A stretch of DNA of 64,000 bases from Viola odorata (lineage: Eukaryota > Streptophyta > Magnoliopsida > Malpighiales > Violaceae): positions 49,636,327 to 49,700,326 of the forward strand of contig OY829539.1 of the NCBI GenBank assembly GCA_963691705.1, given 5' to 3'. Every line of letters starts with the position of its first letter. The first letter of the stretch is position 1. Both the position numbers and the translations under genes were made by a program. The notes under the pieces were generated by a model. It did not search any database. It saw only the letters and a program-made list of their open reading frames with translations, and had not been told where the DNA came from. Positions 1 through 9,622 of this stretch are shown here, piece by piece.

Positions 1-151
1 GCCGTGTCCGTTAACGGGACACGTGTCGCGCCCAGACGCATTGGGTGTCCGTTAGCCCGAAAGGTGGTCGTTGGCCCCGAGAAGCGTGCTGGCCCGGCTT
101 GGATGGGAGGAAAGGTCTGTGGTGCCCCTGAAGTCTGATTATGTATTATCA
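1..151 (-). repeat. LTR (partial) of the left element
   Basis: Matches the last 150 bases of the LTR at 4870-5279 with a few substitutions, ending in the same TATTATCA. The rest of this LTR lies outside the window. For a minus-oriented element this is the 3' LTR. Confidence 0.8.
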
Positions 152-724
152 TGCATGAACGACGACGAGCCCGAGTGTTTACCAAGGGCTTAGTCCGATA
201 TCTGCCTGTTCTGTTTGAGGAGCTGTCTCCTGATTGAGAGTGGGACCGATGGCCTGTTTTGGCCGTTCGCCCTAGCTGAAAAAGGGGTTGTGAAGTTTTT
301 CGAGTCAACGGCCATCATGGCCTTTGGCGTTCGAGCCGTTGGCGCTTTCGAGTCGGCTGTTGGTAGCGTCGTGTCTCATAAATGCGGGGCAGAGGTAATG
401 ATGGTTGGATGCGCGTGCGTGTTTGCGTGGCGTCTTCTCCTTCCTTCACGGTCGAGTCAAGTTTGAATTTTGAGGGGGAAGACGTTTGGGCTGGTCGAGG
501 CGGCCTATCTTTTCGTGAGAAAAGGTGTTTCCAAGGGTTTCCTCTTCCACGTGTCACCTTTTTATCGTTTGCGCGGTGCCCTATACAGTGCGCCGCTCTC
601 CTTTCTTTCCAGGGAATTACGAAGCCTGTCATTTTTTCAAAAAAGAAAAGAAAAGTGAGGCTCTCTTCTTCTTCTTCCTCGTTTGCTCTGAACCTTTCGT
701 CCCCTCCTTTCTTATTTTTATTTC

Positions 725-3139
725 ATGGCGGCGCCCGTTGTCGTTGTGGACAGACCTATGTCCGTTGTTGAGGCCAGGATCGTCGTTACCGAATCGGTGA
801 TAACCGATCGGGTCGAGTTGGATGCCGAGCTGATAAAGTGCGGCGGGATTCAGACGGAAAAATACACGGCCAGGGTTCCCGGGCCGGAGGTTAGGTTGAA
901 TACTAACTTTATCGGGAACGACCGAGTTCTCTATACGAAAATTTTTAAGTACGGGTTCCATGTTCCTGTTCACTCGCTGGTTCGTGAGATGCTGACTGAG
1001 TTTGATTTGAATCCGGCGCAGATCCCTCCGAACTCTTGGGCCGGCATTTACGCGTTTATCCGAGTGTGTGTTACCAACGGTATCTCGCAGCCGTCCCTCA
1101 TGCTTTTGAGGTACTTCTTTCAGTTGGCGATCCGAAAGGGTTGGGTTTCCATCTTCCCTCGGAAGTCCGATCCTTCGGTTAAGTCTTTAACCATGCATTT
1201 CCAGAAGTTTGACTCCTCGATCAAGAACTGGGCGAATAGCTTCTTTGTTCTTGAGATGCCTGATTACGTCTGGAGGTCCGGTTTCAATCGGCACGTTACT
1301 GAGTCCCGATGGGTCAAGCCTCAGCTGGGTGAGCTAACGCTTGAAGAGGTGGGTGCTGTTGAGAAGCTTCTGGGCGCTTTGAAGCAACCGCTCAATTCGC
1401 TGAAGTATGCCATTTGGATGCCGATAGATCAGTGCGGTATCGGTAAGTTTTTCCCTTTATGATTTCCTTATCTTATTTGTCCGATGGCGTCGCTTATTGT
1501 GATGGGATGGCCATGATTGTCTATGCAGAGTCGGGGGATGATGAGGAGGACGATAGGGAGTCCTCGGCACCTAACAGCGGAAAGGGGCCTTCGCCGTCGA
1601 TGGAGCGGGAAGAAAGCCCTGAGGTTTCTTCGGGGGCGAAAGAGGGCTACCGGGGAGGCGTCTTCGCGCCAAACGGGGGAGTCCCTAGCTAATAAGAAGC
1701 CTAGGTCTGTTCGAAAAGGGTTAGTTGTTGCCGCTGTCGTTCCTCCACATTTGATTACTCCTCCCCCGCGGGATTTGGCCGAGGGCGCTAGTCACAGTGC
1801 TTTTGACAGGTCGGAGGGGTTTACCGGTGAGAGAGTGCCGGTGGTAGAGGACGTTGGGCCGCCGTTGTCGGCTTTTACTGTGATCTCTGCTACCCCCCTT
1901 AGGTTCTGTCCTTCCGAGAGGTCGGATACTCCTTTGCCTTCGAGTGCATCCGCTTCGAAGTCTTCTTCTGTGGTGGCCGATAGGATCGCCCGTTTGCTTG
2001 AGAAAAAACAAAAGGAGAAGGAAAAAGGTCCGACATCTGCCAATATTGCGCAGGGTCTGGAGGTGTCTGCCGGAGGTGAACTTAATCCTATCGTAATCTT
2101 GCAAATACGGATGTGGGGCCGGATCTGCGGGGCAATCTTTTCGACGTTTCGTCCCCTGATCATTTCGCCGGTAGCGGGTCTGGTGCCTGTTGGCCTTCTC
2201 CGAATGCTCCTTTATTGGGTGGGGTGGGCGATGTTCGCTCCCTCGGTGACTCTGCTTCGGCGCCTTCACTATACTCCTGCGCCACCGCTTGCCGAGGTCG
2301 CTCTATTGGACGAGTATTTGCAGGGTTCGCAGCCGTTGAATACTGAGGTTCATCTTTCCGCTGGGGGGCCCGACGGACCCGTCACTCATATTTTGGATGT
2401 AAGGGATATGGCACAGCAAGGCCTACCAGTGCTGGGGGTGTCTGATCCTCGTGCCCGGGATCTTCCTCTATCGCTCTTTTTCGGGGAGATGGTCGGTCTG
2501 GAGTACGAGAGAGGCCAGTTTGCCCAAATGACCCTGGGGCGTCAGCATGCCGAAGCCCAGGCCAGTGTGTTTTCTGCCTTCTGTCAGCTCCGGTATTTGC
2601 AGGAGAATACATCTGATAGGATGCGGTCTTTGATGGACGATCTAGGGCAAGAGAGGCGTGATCATGCAGCTACTCGGGCCACCTGCGAACGGATTGGAGC
2701 GGACCTTGGGACTCTTCGTGCGGAGGTAGATGGTGCTAAGGCGAAAGCAGCCGAGCTTTCGGGTGTTTATGACCAGTTGGTTGTGGTGAAGGGAGAAAGG
2801 GACGCCGAAAGGGGGCGCTGTGAGGGCCTTGTCCGAGAGAATGAGAGGCTTCAACGGGAGTTGGCTTTGGAGAGAGAGCGGGCTGGGGGGTTTCGGTCGG
2901 AGTTGGATGCTTTTCCTCAGAGGATGGTCGCCCTTCGGGACGAAGTTGTCGACGCCATGCTGACGGCCTTCTCCGATTGCTACGACGGCCCTGATTTTGA
3001 GCTGAACAAGGTGTCTGATCGAGCTGACGCTCTTATCGCAGCGATAGATGTTGGGCTGCCTGGTACCGATGGTGGGTCTGATCAGCCTCCCCTGCCCGAT
3101 GGTGGGCCGCCGGCTCCGCCCCCACCGCCAACTAGTTAG
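725..3139 (+). CDS. Antisense ORF of the LTR element: PF04195-type 'putative gypsy-type transposase' plus coiled coil, probably frameshifted
   Basis: The first exon (725-1442) encodes about 239 residues with a GFHVPVHSLVREML...NSWAGIYAFI-type core. I recognise this as the plant 'putative gypsy type transposon' domain (Pfam PF04195), carried by retrotransposons and of unknown function. A consensus donor (GTAAGT at 1443) and an acceptor ending at 1528 suggest an 86 bp intron. After splicing, an acidic stretch is read, but that frame stops at 1690-1692, while the protein-like sequence continues in the +2 frame to 3139. Around 2100-2280 a third frame looks more protein-like. I therefore infer several small indels. 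The C-terminal part (roughly 2600-2950) is a charged heptad-like coiled coil followed by a Pro-rich tail. A pyrimidine-rich leader precedes the ATG. Probably decayed. Confidence 0.55.
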
Positions 3140-3438
3140 TTTTTTCTTGTAGTCTTTGTAATTTCCTGTTTTGTCTGGACATCTTTGGATTTCATCGGTT
3201 GTAATAACGACTGTCTTTCCTTTACTTTCCTTCCTGTTTTGATGTGGAATTTTATGGTGTTTTTCCCAAGTTGTGCTGATAGTTCCGTTGGTTTGAGCCT
3301 TTCGTGCTTAGACCTGCTATGCCCGAAGGGTTAGCTAGCATCGGGGGCGGTCCATTGGTCATTCCCCCGATGGTTGATCTTCTGGCCGTTTGCGAATATT
3401 ACCGTTGGGTCCGTTTTTCGAGGTGGTCCTTGAGTGTT

Positions 3439-3445
3439 TATAAAT
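3439..3445 (+). promoter_or_regulatory. TATA box of second antisense cistron
   Basis: TATAAAT lies 89 bp upstream of the ATG at 3528, with a pyrimidine-rich leader between, as in plant pol II promoters. The following small ORF has the same layout with its own TATA. Confidence 0.5.
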
Positions 3446-3527
3446 GGGTTTTTTCTCTCCCTTTCTTCCAGTTGCCTCCCTTTTTGCTCCTTGTTCCTTT
3501 CTACCTTTCTTCTTTTCTCTGGTGATC

Positions 3528-3920
3528 ATGGATGATCTGACCAAGAGCTATTTGCGGGCGAAGGCCACTGGTGTGAAGGGTCGCGTTGTGGGGGACCTCT
3601 CCGTTGTGAGGCGTATGTTGGTGCGGATCACTGAGGATATTGATGAGCTGGATAAGGCGCTTCGTCCCTTGATGGGTCTCCGGGATACCATTGAGGAGAC
3701 GGACTTTGACGCCCTCACGGTGGTTTCGGGGGCTGCGGTGTCGGCGTCTCACATTCAAGTAGCCATGGCCGCTCTAAAGAATCAGAAGGCTATGTGGCAG
3801 TGTTGTTTGGAGGGGATGAGGGGAGTGGCTTCCGACTTGACCCTAGTTGCCGCTGCCATCGAGGGGATACCCTCTTCGCCTCCTCATGATGATGGGGATG
3901 ACGATGGTTTCTCTGGCTAA
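3528..3920 (+). CDS. Small antisense cistron 1 of the LTR element (130 aa, unknown)
   Basis: The protein starts MDDLTKSYLRAK and is mainly helical in appearance, ending in an acidic tail rich in Asp and Gly. I do not recognise a domain. I chose the ATG at 3528 because it lies beyond a TATA box and pyrimidine-rich leader; an upstream in-frame ATG at 3444 overlaps the TATA region and would add a hydrophobic leader that looks like untranslated DNA. An AATAAA follows at 3961. It aligns along most of its length with the next ORF (4294-4653), and the two share a 3' untranslated motif around TGTAGATGCCGTATG, so they look like tandem duplicates. Confidence 0.5.
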   Translation: MDDLTKSYLRAKATGVKGRVVGDLSVVRRMLVRITEDIDELDKALRPLMGLRDTIEETDFDALTVVSGAAVSASHIQVAMAALKNQKAMWQCCLEGMRGVASDLTLVAAAIEGIPSSPPHDDGDDDGFSG

Positions 3921-3960
3921 CTACTTTGCTTTCCTGTCTGTAGATGCCGTATGACCTTAT

Positions 3961-3966
3961 AATAAA
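3961..3966 (+). terminator. Poly(A) signal after small cistron 1
   Basis: AATAAA lies 41 bp after the stop codon of the 130 aa ORF and just after the shared TGTAGATGCCGTATG motif. Confidence 0.45.
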
Positions 3967-4218
3967 GGAGTGTTTCTTTCGCTTGAGCTTTCTATTGTGT
4001 TGAAAAACCCTATATGCTTGCATTGTTTCCCTCTAGCCGTTAGCCGTATCGTTGTTCTGATGACTTTCTGGCTTTTCGCAGCCTTTTCATAAATGCTAAT
4101 TACTCTCTGCGCTGGTTGCGTCTTTTTTGGGGAGTGTCGTGCGTTCCTCAGGTCTTTTTAATGACGGTCGCGTCTTTTAAGGTGCCTTAGTAACCGTGTC
4201 ATTGATTGTCGGGCCTTC

Positions 4219-4225
4219 TATAAAG
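4219..4225 (+). promoter_or_regulatory. TATA box of third antisense cistron
   Basis: TATAAAG lies 75 bp upstream of the ATG at 4294, followed by a run rich in C and T, the same layout as at 3439. Confidence 0.5.
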
Positions 4226-4293
4226 AGGCTGTGTCTTGTTTGGTTAGGCTATACCTCTTTTCTTTCTTCTAGTCTTTCTCGTTCCTTGTCGTT

Positions 4294-4653
4294 ATGGACG
4301 AACAAACTCTAGGACAGTTTTTGTTTTTTCTCTCCAAGGTGAAGAAAAATTCCCTTCGGGACTCTCTTGCCGTCCATGAGATGATTGAGGCCACGGAGGA
4401 GGAGATCCGTGGTTTGGAGGGGGTTGCGGATCCGTTGCTTGCCAAGAAGGGGCTGGCCCTGGCGGAGGATTTCAAAGTGGTGAACACCGTGGGCAGCGCC
4501 CTTCTCCATGTGGAGGTCTCCCTTAGCATGCTTCGGAGCAAAAAGGTTTTCCTCGAGAGCTTTCTGCGCGTTCTGTCGCCCATTCCTGGTGAGATTGGGG
4601 ATGTTTCTCGTACCCTGCTGGATATTCCCTTTCTCCCTGGTAATGATGAATAG
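4294..4653 (+). CDS. Small antisense cistron 2 of the LTR element (119 aa, unknown)
   Basis: The protein begins MDEQTLGQFLFFLSKVKK. It appears to be a diverged paralogue of the 130 aa ORF just upstream: both have MD-(D/E) starts, a central helix ending in DPL/RPL, an acidic patch, then a motif with H-V/I and M-A/L-x4-K-K/A. No known domain recognised. It has its own TATA box and an AATAAA at 4685-4690. The codons look coding and the frame is open throughout, unlike the larger ORF at 725-3139. Confidence 0.5.
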   Translation: MDEQTLGQFLFFLSKVKKNSLRDSLAVHEMIEATEEEIRGLEGVADPLLAKKGLALAEDFKVVNTVGSALLHVEVSLSMLRSKKVFLESFLRVLSPIPGEIGDVSRTLLDIPFLPGNDE

Positions 4654-4684
4654 TTTGTAGATGCCGTATGGCCCCTCTTTTATG

Positions 4685-4690
4685 AATAAA
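4685..4690 (+). terminator. Poly(A) signal after small cistron 2
   Basis: AATAAA about 32 bp after the stop codon, preceded by the TGTAGATGCCGTATG motif that also follows the sister ORF. Confidence 0.45.
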
Positions 4691-4823
4691 CTATGCTTTC
4701 TTGTTTGGACTTCTGAATTTCTTCATATATTGATGAGTATTGTTCGGCCGGTATAAACCTTTGGTGTGCTGTCGGCTGATGGGACAGTTCCCTTCGTCCA
4801 TCTGTTTGTGGGAACAGGGATGG

Positions 4824-4867
4824 GTTCGAGTACAGGTCTTGAGTTCGACTCTCAACGAGAGCACCAA
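4824..4867 (-). other. Primer-binding site extending into a tRNA T-arm
   Basis: Read on the plus strand this stretch looks like a tRNA 3' end: a five-base stem TTGAG, loop TTCGACT, stem CTCAA, then CGAGAGC and ACCA. The LTR starts at 4870. On the minus strand it is therefore a primer site beginning TGGTGCTCTCG directly after an LTR end. It covers about 30 nt of tRNA rather than the usual 12-18. I cannot say which tRNA from the acceptor stem alone. Confidence 0.55.
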
Positions 4868-4869
4868 TA

Positions 4870-5279
4870 TGATAGTCTGTGAGACGGGGTGAGGGTTCTT
4901 TGGTAATTGCGTTGGGTAGGGTGGATCTGCTTGCGGCGAGGTACCTGAAAAAGCACCGGAGGGGGCCTCCGGCGTAGAGGCTCCGACGGTCAAGTTAGTA
5001 CGGGTAGTATAAGTAATGCAGGACTTTAGTGAGTAGTGTCGTCTTCAGCTTACCTCCCGTGAGTGGGGGATGGGGGGCTATTTATAGGCTTCCCTCTCCC
5101 AAGTCGGTGGGACACGTGTCGCCAAGGAGTCGTGTCCGTTAACGGGACACGTGTCGCGCCCAGACGCATTGGGTGTCCGTTAGCCCGAAAGGTGGCTGTT
5201 GGCCCCGAGAAACGTGCTGGCTCGGCTTGGATGGGAGGAAAGGTCTGTGGTGCCCCTGAAGTCTGATTATGTATTATCA
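4870..5279 (-). repeat. LTR (complete, 410 bp) of the left element
   Basis: Starts TGATAG and ends TTATCA. Its right part is repeated at 1-151. For the inferred minus orientation this is the 5' LTR, next to the primer site at 4824-4867. Confidence 0.8.
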
Positions 5280-5519
5280 TAGTGATTCTTTTTTTCTCAA
5301 GTATTATACTAAATGCAACCAAATGAGGTAATTTTATATTCTTAATAATCCCTCAGCAAATAAATAATTTTCGACCGCTAAATTCTTTTTAAAATTGACA
5401 TCACATACCTAAAATCTTAAGGTTTTATATTTCTAGATTTTCTCTTATTCTCATCCTATATGTTGTCTATTAATTTGCTATATTACTAATTTATTATATT
5501 TATACTAATTTGATATATA

Positions 5520-5815
5520 CACTACAAAAAGAAATATGTCTTTTTGATAGGGAATAATCGAAGGGTTCTATCCCGTTAGAAATTTCCGATAGAATGCCCG
5601 TCAATACTTGTTTTTTTCCTTTCCTGGCAAAAATCTTCTTTCTTTTTGCACTCTGGTTAGCGTGAATATTTGCAACAAGATCTACTCGTCGATAACATTA
5701 GCGCCAAACGTTTCAACGGGAGTACCCATCCATAAATTTGGTGTTGAATTTTTTTAGGGGATTTTCCATCGGAAACCTTAGCAGCGGGAATACCGTCGTT
5801 ATGTTCAAAATTTTA
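5520..5815. mobile_element. CACTA (En/Spm)-like terminal fragment
   Basis: Begins CACTACAAAAAGAAA, like a CACTA-superfamily terminal repeat, followed by repeated subterminal-like units around CCGTTAGAAATTTCCGATAG and TTTTCCATCGGAAACC, typical of Spm-type ends. I found no matching inverted end or target duplication in the next kilobases, so only one end is supported and the right border is approximate. Confidence 0.4.
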
Positions 5816-7480
5816 TTTTTACCACTTAATAAATTTTTATTTATTATACAAATATATAGATATATAATAATCATTTTTTTAAACCGATTTGATTCTTTCA
5901 AAAGAAAGGTGAGAGAGAAAGATGCATAATGCCAAAATTAAAGAGAGAAAAAAGAAGACCATAAAACCTAGCTATACATGATTCTAAATTCTAATGGATT
6001 TTTCATATCGTACGTACAATGCCAAACCCCCCATCGATCGCACTTAAACCTGAAAAAGAGAAAAGACGTGATTAATGTTAGATTAAAGAGATTAGTTTAC
6101 ATTATCAAATGTCTAATTCTAGAATGGAATGGCAGTTTTTAAAGAAAAATACTTAATTAGCCATTAACTTGACAATTTGTGACATGACACAAAGCACCTT
6201 TGGTGGAGTTCCTTTATACCATAAACACCAAATCTGGTAACAAGTTACTATGAATGCTAATATTGGCAAAGGTTCTGGCCACACCCATCTGGAATTTCCC
6301 CTTTCTTTTCATGCCTTTAGTGAAAAAAAGCTCCTGATCGATGGAGAATTTCTTAGCAGGTTTTCTTGAAATTCTTCTTGTCTTTTTTCCCTTTAATATA
6401 TGTTAGTATAAAATGTGTATTAGTGGAATCCTACATCATATATGCATTAAGAATCTTTATTTAAAATATATATAAATCCTTGTTTAACTTCACAAATTAA
6501 AGTTTTGTATGTAAGTATATATATATTCCAGTCTCACTTCCATAACTAAATCTTGTTCGTGAAATTATAGCACAGTGAATTAGTGTATGTTATATATATA
6601 TATAAAGTAGGTTATGAATTTAATTCCTAATTTTATAATAAAAAGCAAAAGAAGAAGTAAGTTAATACTAGAACTCAACAGCTAGCCATTTTGTAATAAA
6701 TATTATAAAATAAAATCTCAATAATCACCAATATCAAGATGAAGGTGTTCGTGCTCTGGTTTGCGTACGATGTAATTGGCGTTAGGTTGATTTTTTTGTT
6801 CTCTCTTACTGTAAGTCAGCTTTCAATTAAAAAAAGAAGAAGTGAGGCGCTACCGCTGCCAAAGTTACAGTAGTTTGACTGGCCACTCAAATTTAGTAAT
6901 ATTCGATTAGCTCATTTGCATTGCCCTGTAGCTTTGGAGGCTATAGATGATCATCTGGAGGAAAAATAGATGGAAAAAGGATGCGAACATTCCAAATTAA
7001 GAAAGCTAATTTTGCACTGTATAATTTGCATGCTTGATTACTTGTTACATATGTACAAACACAACGCAGAGAAGCTGGCATATACCACTACTTCTTTATC
7101 CCTCCACGTCTCAACATGTTCATTACTTTAAACTATTATTTATTTATTTATTTATTCTCTAATTTTTCTCTTACTTAATTAACTAATAATATTACTTTGA
7201 CACAAGAATTAAAGAAAAATGAAATCACAATATTTTATAATATTTTTAACAATAAATAATTTTTTCTATATTAAATTAATTAATTAACCAATAGGTATTT
7301 ATATCTCTTCTCCATATCAAATAAATTAATTATAAAATACCTAAAAAATTGTAAAATGCCATTTAATTTTCAAAAAATCTTTGTGCCTAAAAGCCTTTAG
7401 AATAGTGAAAATAGAGGACCAATTAGTTGTAATTTTCTTTTTCAAGATGCCTCTCCCTCTCTTCACCATCAGAAGAGGAC
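5816..7480. other. AT-rich intergenic and promoter-side DNA
   Basis: No coding sequence recognised. It contains AT simple repeats and a TTTA tandem around 7138-7155. The right part is the presumed upstream region of the CEN-like gene. Open frames here are short and AT-driven. Confidence 0.6.
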
Positions 7481-7487
7481 TATAAAT
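7481..7487 (+). promoter_or_regulatory. TATA box of the CEN-like gene
   Basis: TATAAAT in the context GGACTATAAATGGAGG, 178 bp before the ATG at 7659. A GA-rich 5' leader lies between. It is the best TATA match upstream of the gene. Confidence 0.55.
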
Positions 7488-8022
7488 GGAGGGATCCATG
7501 GCAAACATAATTTATCCCCAAGAAACAGAGCTACAACATACTATTAATTAAACACAGAAAAATAACAACACCAGCTACCCTTATCCAAATCTTAACACGC
7601 TACTGCTGGAAAACTTCATTAATTCTTGAGAGAGAGAGAGAAAAGAAAGATCCAAGAAATGGCAAAGATGTCAGAGCCACTGGTGGTTGGGAGAGTGATC
7701 GGGGATGTGGTGGATTATTTCACTACAAGTGTGAAAATGACTGTCACTTATACTAACACCAACAAGCAGGTTCAGGTTTATAATGGCCATGAGCTCTTCC
7801 CTTCTGTCATCACCCAAAAACCTAAGGTTCAGGTCCATGGCGGTGATATGAGATCCTTGTTCACTCTGGTAATTATAAGTTAATTAAGATCCTATTTTAA
7901 GTTATACATGCATGTTGTCTCACTGTATTAATTTGTTGTCGATCCGGTTGCACGAGCGAGCGCAGGTGATGACAGACCCAGATGTCCCTGGTCCTAGCGA
8001 TCCATACCTAAGGGAGCACTTG

Positions 8023-8057
8023 CACTAGTACAACACTACTATAGCTTAGTACTAGTG
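8023..8057. repeat. Perfect 9 bp inverted repeat over the intron 2 donor
   Basis: CACTAGTAC at 8023-8031 and its exact reverse complement GTACTAGTG at 8049-8057 flank a 17 nt loop. The left arm contains the last coding bases of exon 2 and the GT donor at 8028-8029, so a hairpin in the RNA would enclose the splice site. Confidence 0.7.
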
Positions 8058-8353
8058 TTTTAATTTATACTATATACTCTCTTTTCTTGATTATTTTTTT
8101 AGTAAATTAATTACCATTGGTTGAACGAAATTCGCAAATCACAATTCATTTCATTAATAGAGTTTAATTAGAATTCTATTAATTAATAAACTCTAGTGAT
8201 TGGTATAACAACATAAAATTGAAAGAATTCAATTGAATTGAAATAAACATATTGTTTGGTATGATTAACAAATGATTTCATTTTACTTATTTAACCATTA
8301 TATTCTTAAATTAAAATTTACCCATAGAATAAAAGAATAAAAATTATAAAATT

Positions 8354-8600
8354 ATGGGTTGAGTCATGGGGTGATGAATGAAATCATGTACACCACCATG
8401 AACATTTTCCTCCATTAAAAAAACATATCAACGAAAGATTCATGGGTTGAGTCATGGTGTGATGAATAAAACCATGAACACCACCATTAACATTTTCTAC
8501 CATTACAAAATATATACCAACGAAAGGTTCATGGGTTGAGTTATGGGGTTATGAATGAAATTATGAATACTAGCACTAACATTTTCTGCCATTATGGTCC
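8354..8600. repeat. Tandem repeat, about 88 bp period, nearly three copies
   Basis: Units start with ATGGGTTGAGT at 8354, 8442 and 8531 and share an ACATTTTC.NCCATTA segment; the third is incomplete. It lies in intron 2 of the CEN-like gene. Copies differ by several substitutions, so it is not very young. Confidence 0.75.
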
Positions 8601-8962
8601 ATCACACCAAAACATGTCAGCAAATTCAAATACAATTACTATGCTTAATGCATTAATACAAATGACCTGACATTATTATTACCATTACCAAATTATCAAT
8701 TACTAAAATTAACAGACCCAACTTTAACTTAGAAGCTCTTTCATGATCAAGAAAGGAGAAAAATTACCAGCTAGATTAGGATGAAGAGAAAGAGATAACT
8801 GTTGTTACATATTGACATAAACCTGTTGAAACCTGTTAAAACTAACCTAAACAGTAACTCTGCAAATCCCAAAAACTTGATTGTAGAAAGTCACTCACTT
8901 GAGACACCAAAATGATGAAACCTAGACATAAAAAAAGAAAACATGCAAAGAAAAGACTTTGT

Positions 8963-9175
8963 TTAGATAGTTGAGATAGTTGCCCAATCAATTTCAGCTA
9001 ATGGACACTTCTCCAATCCAATCTTGAACTTCTCAAGCTCATCCCATTGGGAAGAATAATCAGAGAAAGCCAAAAATGACATATCAGACTCATTAGGTGA
9101 GGAAGAACTAGTTGATGATGATGATGATTCATCAGACAAATTATCAACCTTGTAGTCATCACAATGAGAATGCAA
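8963..9175 (-). pseudogene. Possible antisense gene fragment (acidic Ser-rich C-terminal piece)
   Basis: An open frame of 70 codons reads a Ser-rich acidic stretch and ends ...EKCPLAEIDWATISTI. This weakly recalls the EIDW-type C-termini of some plant AP2/ERF (DREB A-6) proteins, but there is no AP2 domain here. It is antisense within intron 2 of the CEN-like gene. It could be a captured fragment or chance; I give it low weight. Confidence 0.25.
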
Positions 9176-9622
9176 AACATAGGAAATAGAGCCATGTTAT
9201 AACAATTTTTGTTTTATAAGTTTAAACCACAAATCGAACCATAAGGGGTAACATTTTCAACAATGTACATAGAATTGGCATCACTTTTAAGGGATTGATT
9301 GAGTTAGCTTTTAACAAAATCCGAGCTGCCAACTAATTCACAAAATGGTTTTGACAATGCCCTGAACCTGAGCAAACTCTCACCAGGGAGACAACAAAAT
9401 ATGTCGAACAATAGATCAAATAGGAATTTCGATATTGAAAAAGAATGAAATTGATGATATGGGTTCTTCTAATTATGGCAAGCGAACAAATAATCTTTCC
9501 CCACCAACCAAAACCTACTCTTTCTTCAGAGTTCAGACACACTAATAGCGCGAAGTAATGGGCTTCCTTACCTTGGGAAAGTTGCACCCAAACCCTTTTC
9601 ACCACAAGAAAAACTAATTCCT

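Larger units (their letters stand above)
1..5279 (-). mobile_element. Non-autonomous LTR retrotransposon (LARD-like), left end outside window
   Basis: The first 151 bases recur near-identically at about 5130-5279, so they are the end of one LTR and 4870-5279 is the other. The right copy starts TGATAG and ends TTATCA, a TG...CA pair with a short inverted repeat. I saw about four differences in the 150 shared bases, so the element is not very recent. The sequence just left of 4870 is complementary to a tRNA 3' end, which puts the primer site there and makes the element minus-oriented. No gag, reverse transcriptase or integrase is visible. The interior holds three plus-strand ORFs, antisense to the element. 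Such extra antisense ORFs are known from plant Ty3/gypsy elements of the Tat group, so a Tat-derived LARD is my inference. Confidence 0.75.

Noticed and set aside
4819..4867. A real tRNA gene
   Set aside because: Only the T-arm and 3' acceptor strand are present; no D-arm or anticodon arm precedes it, and it lies at an LTR border.
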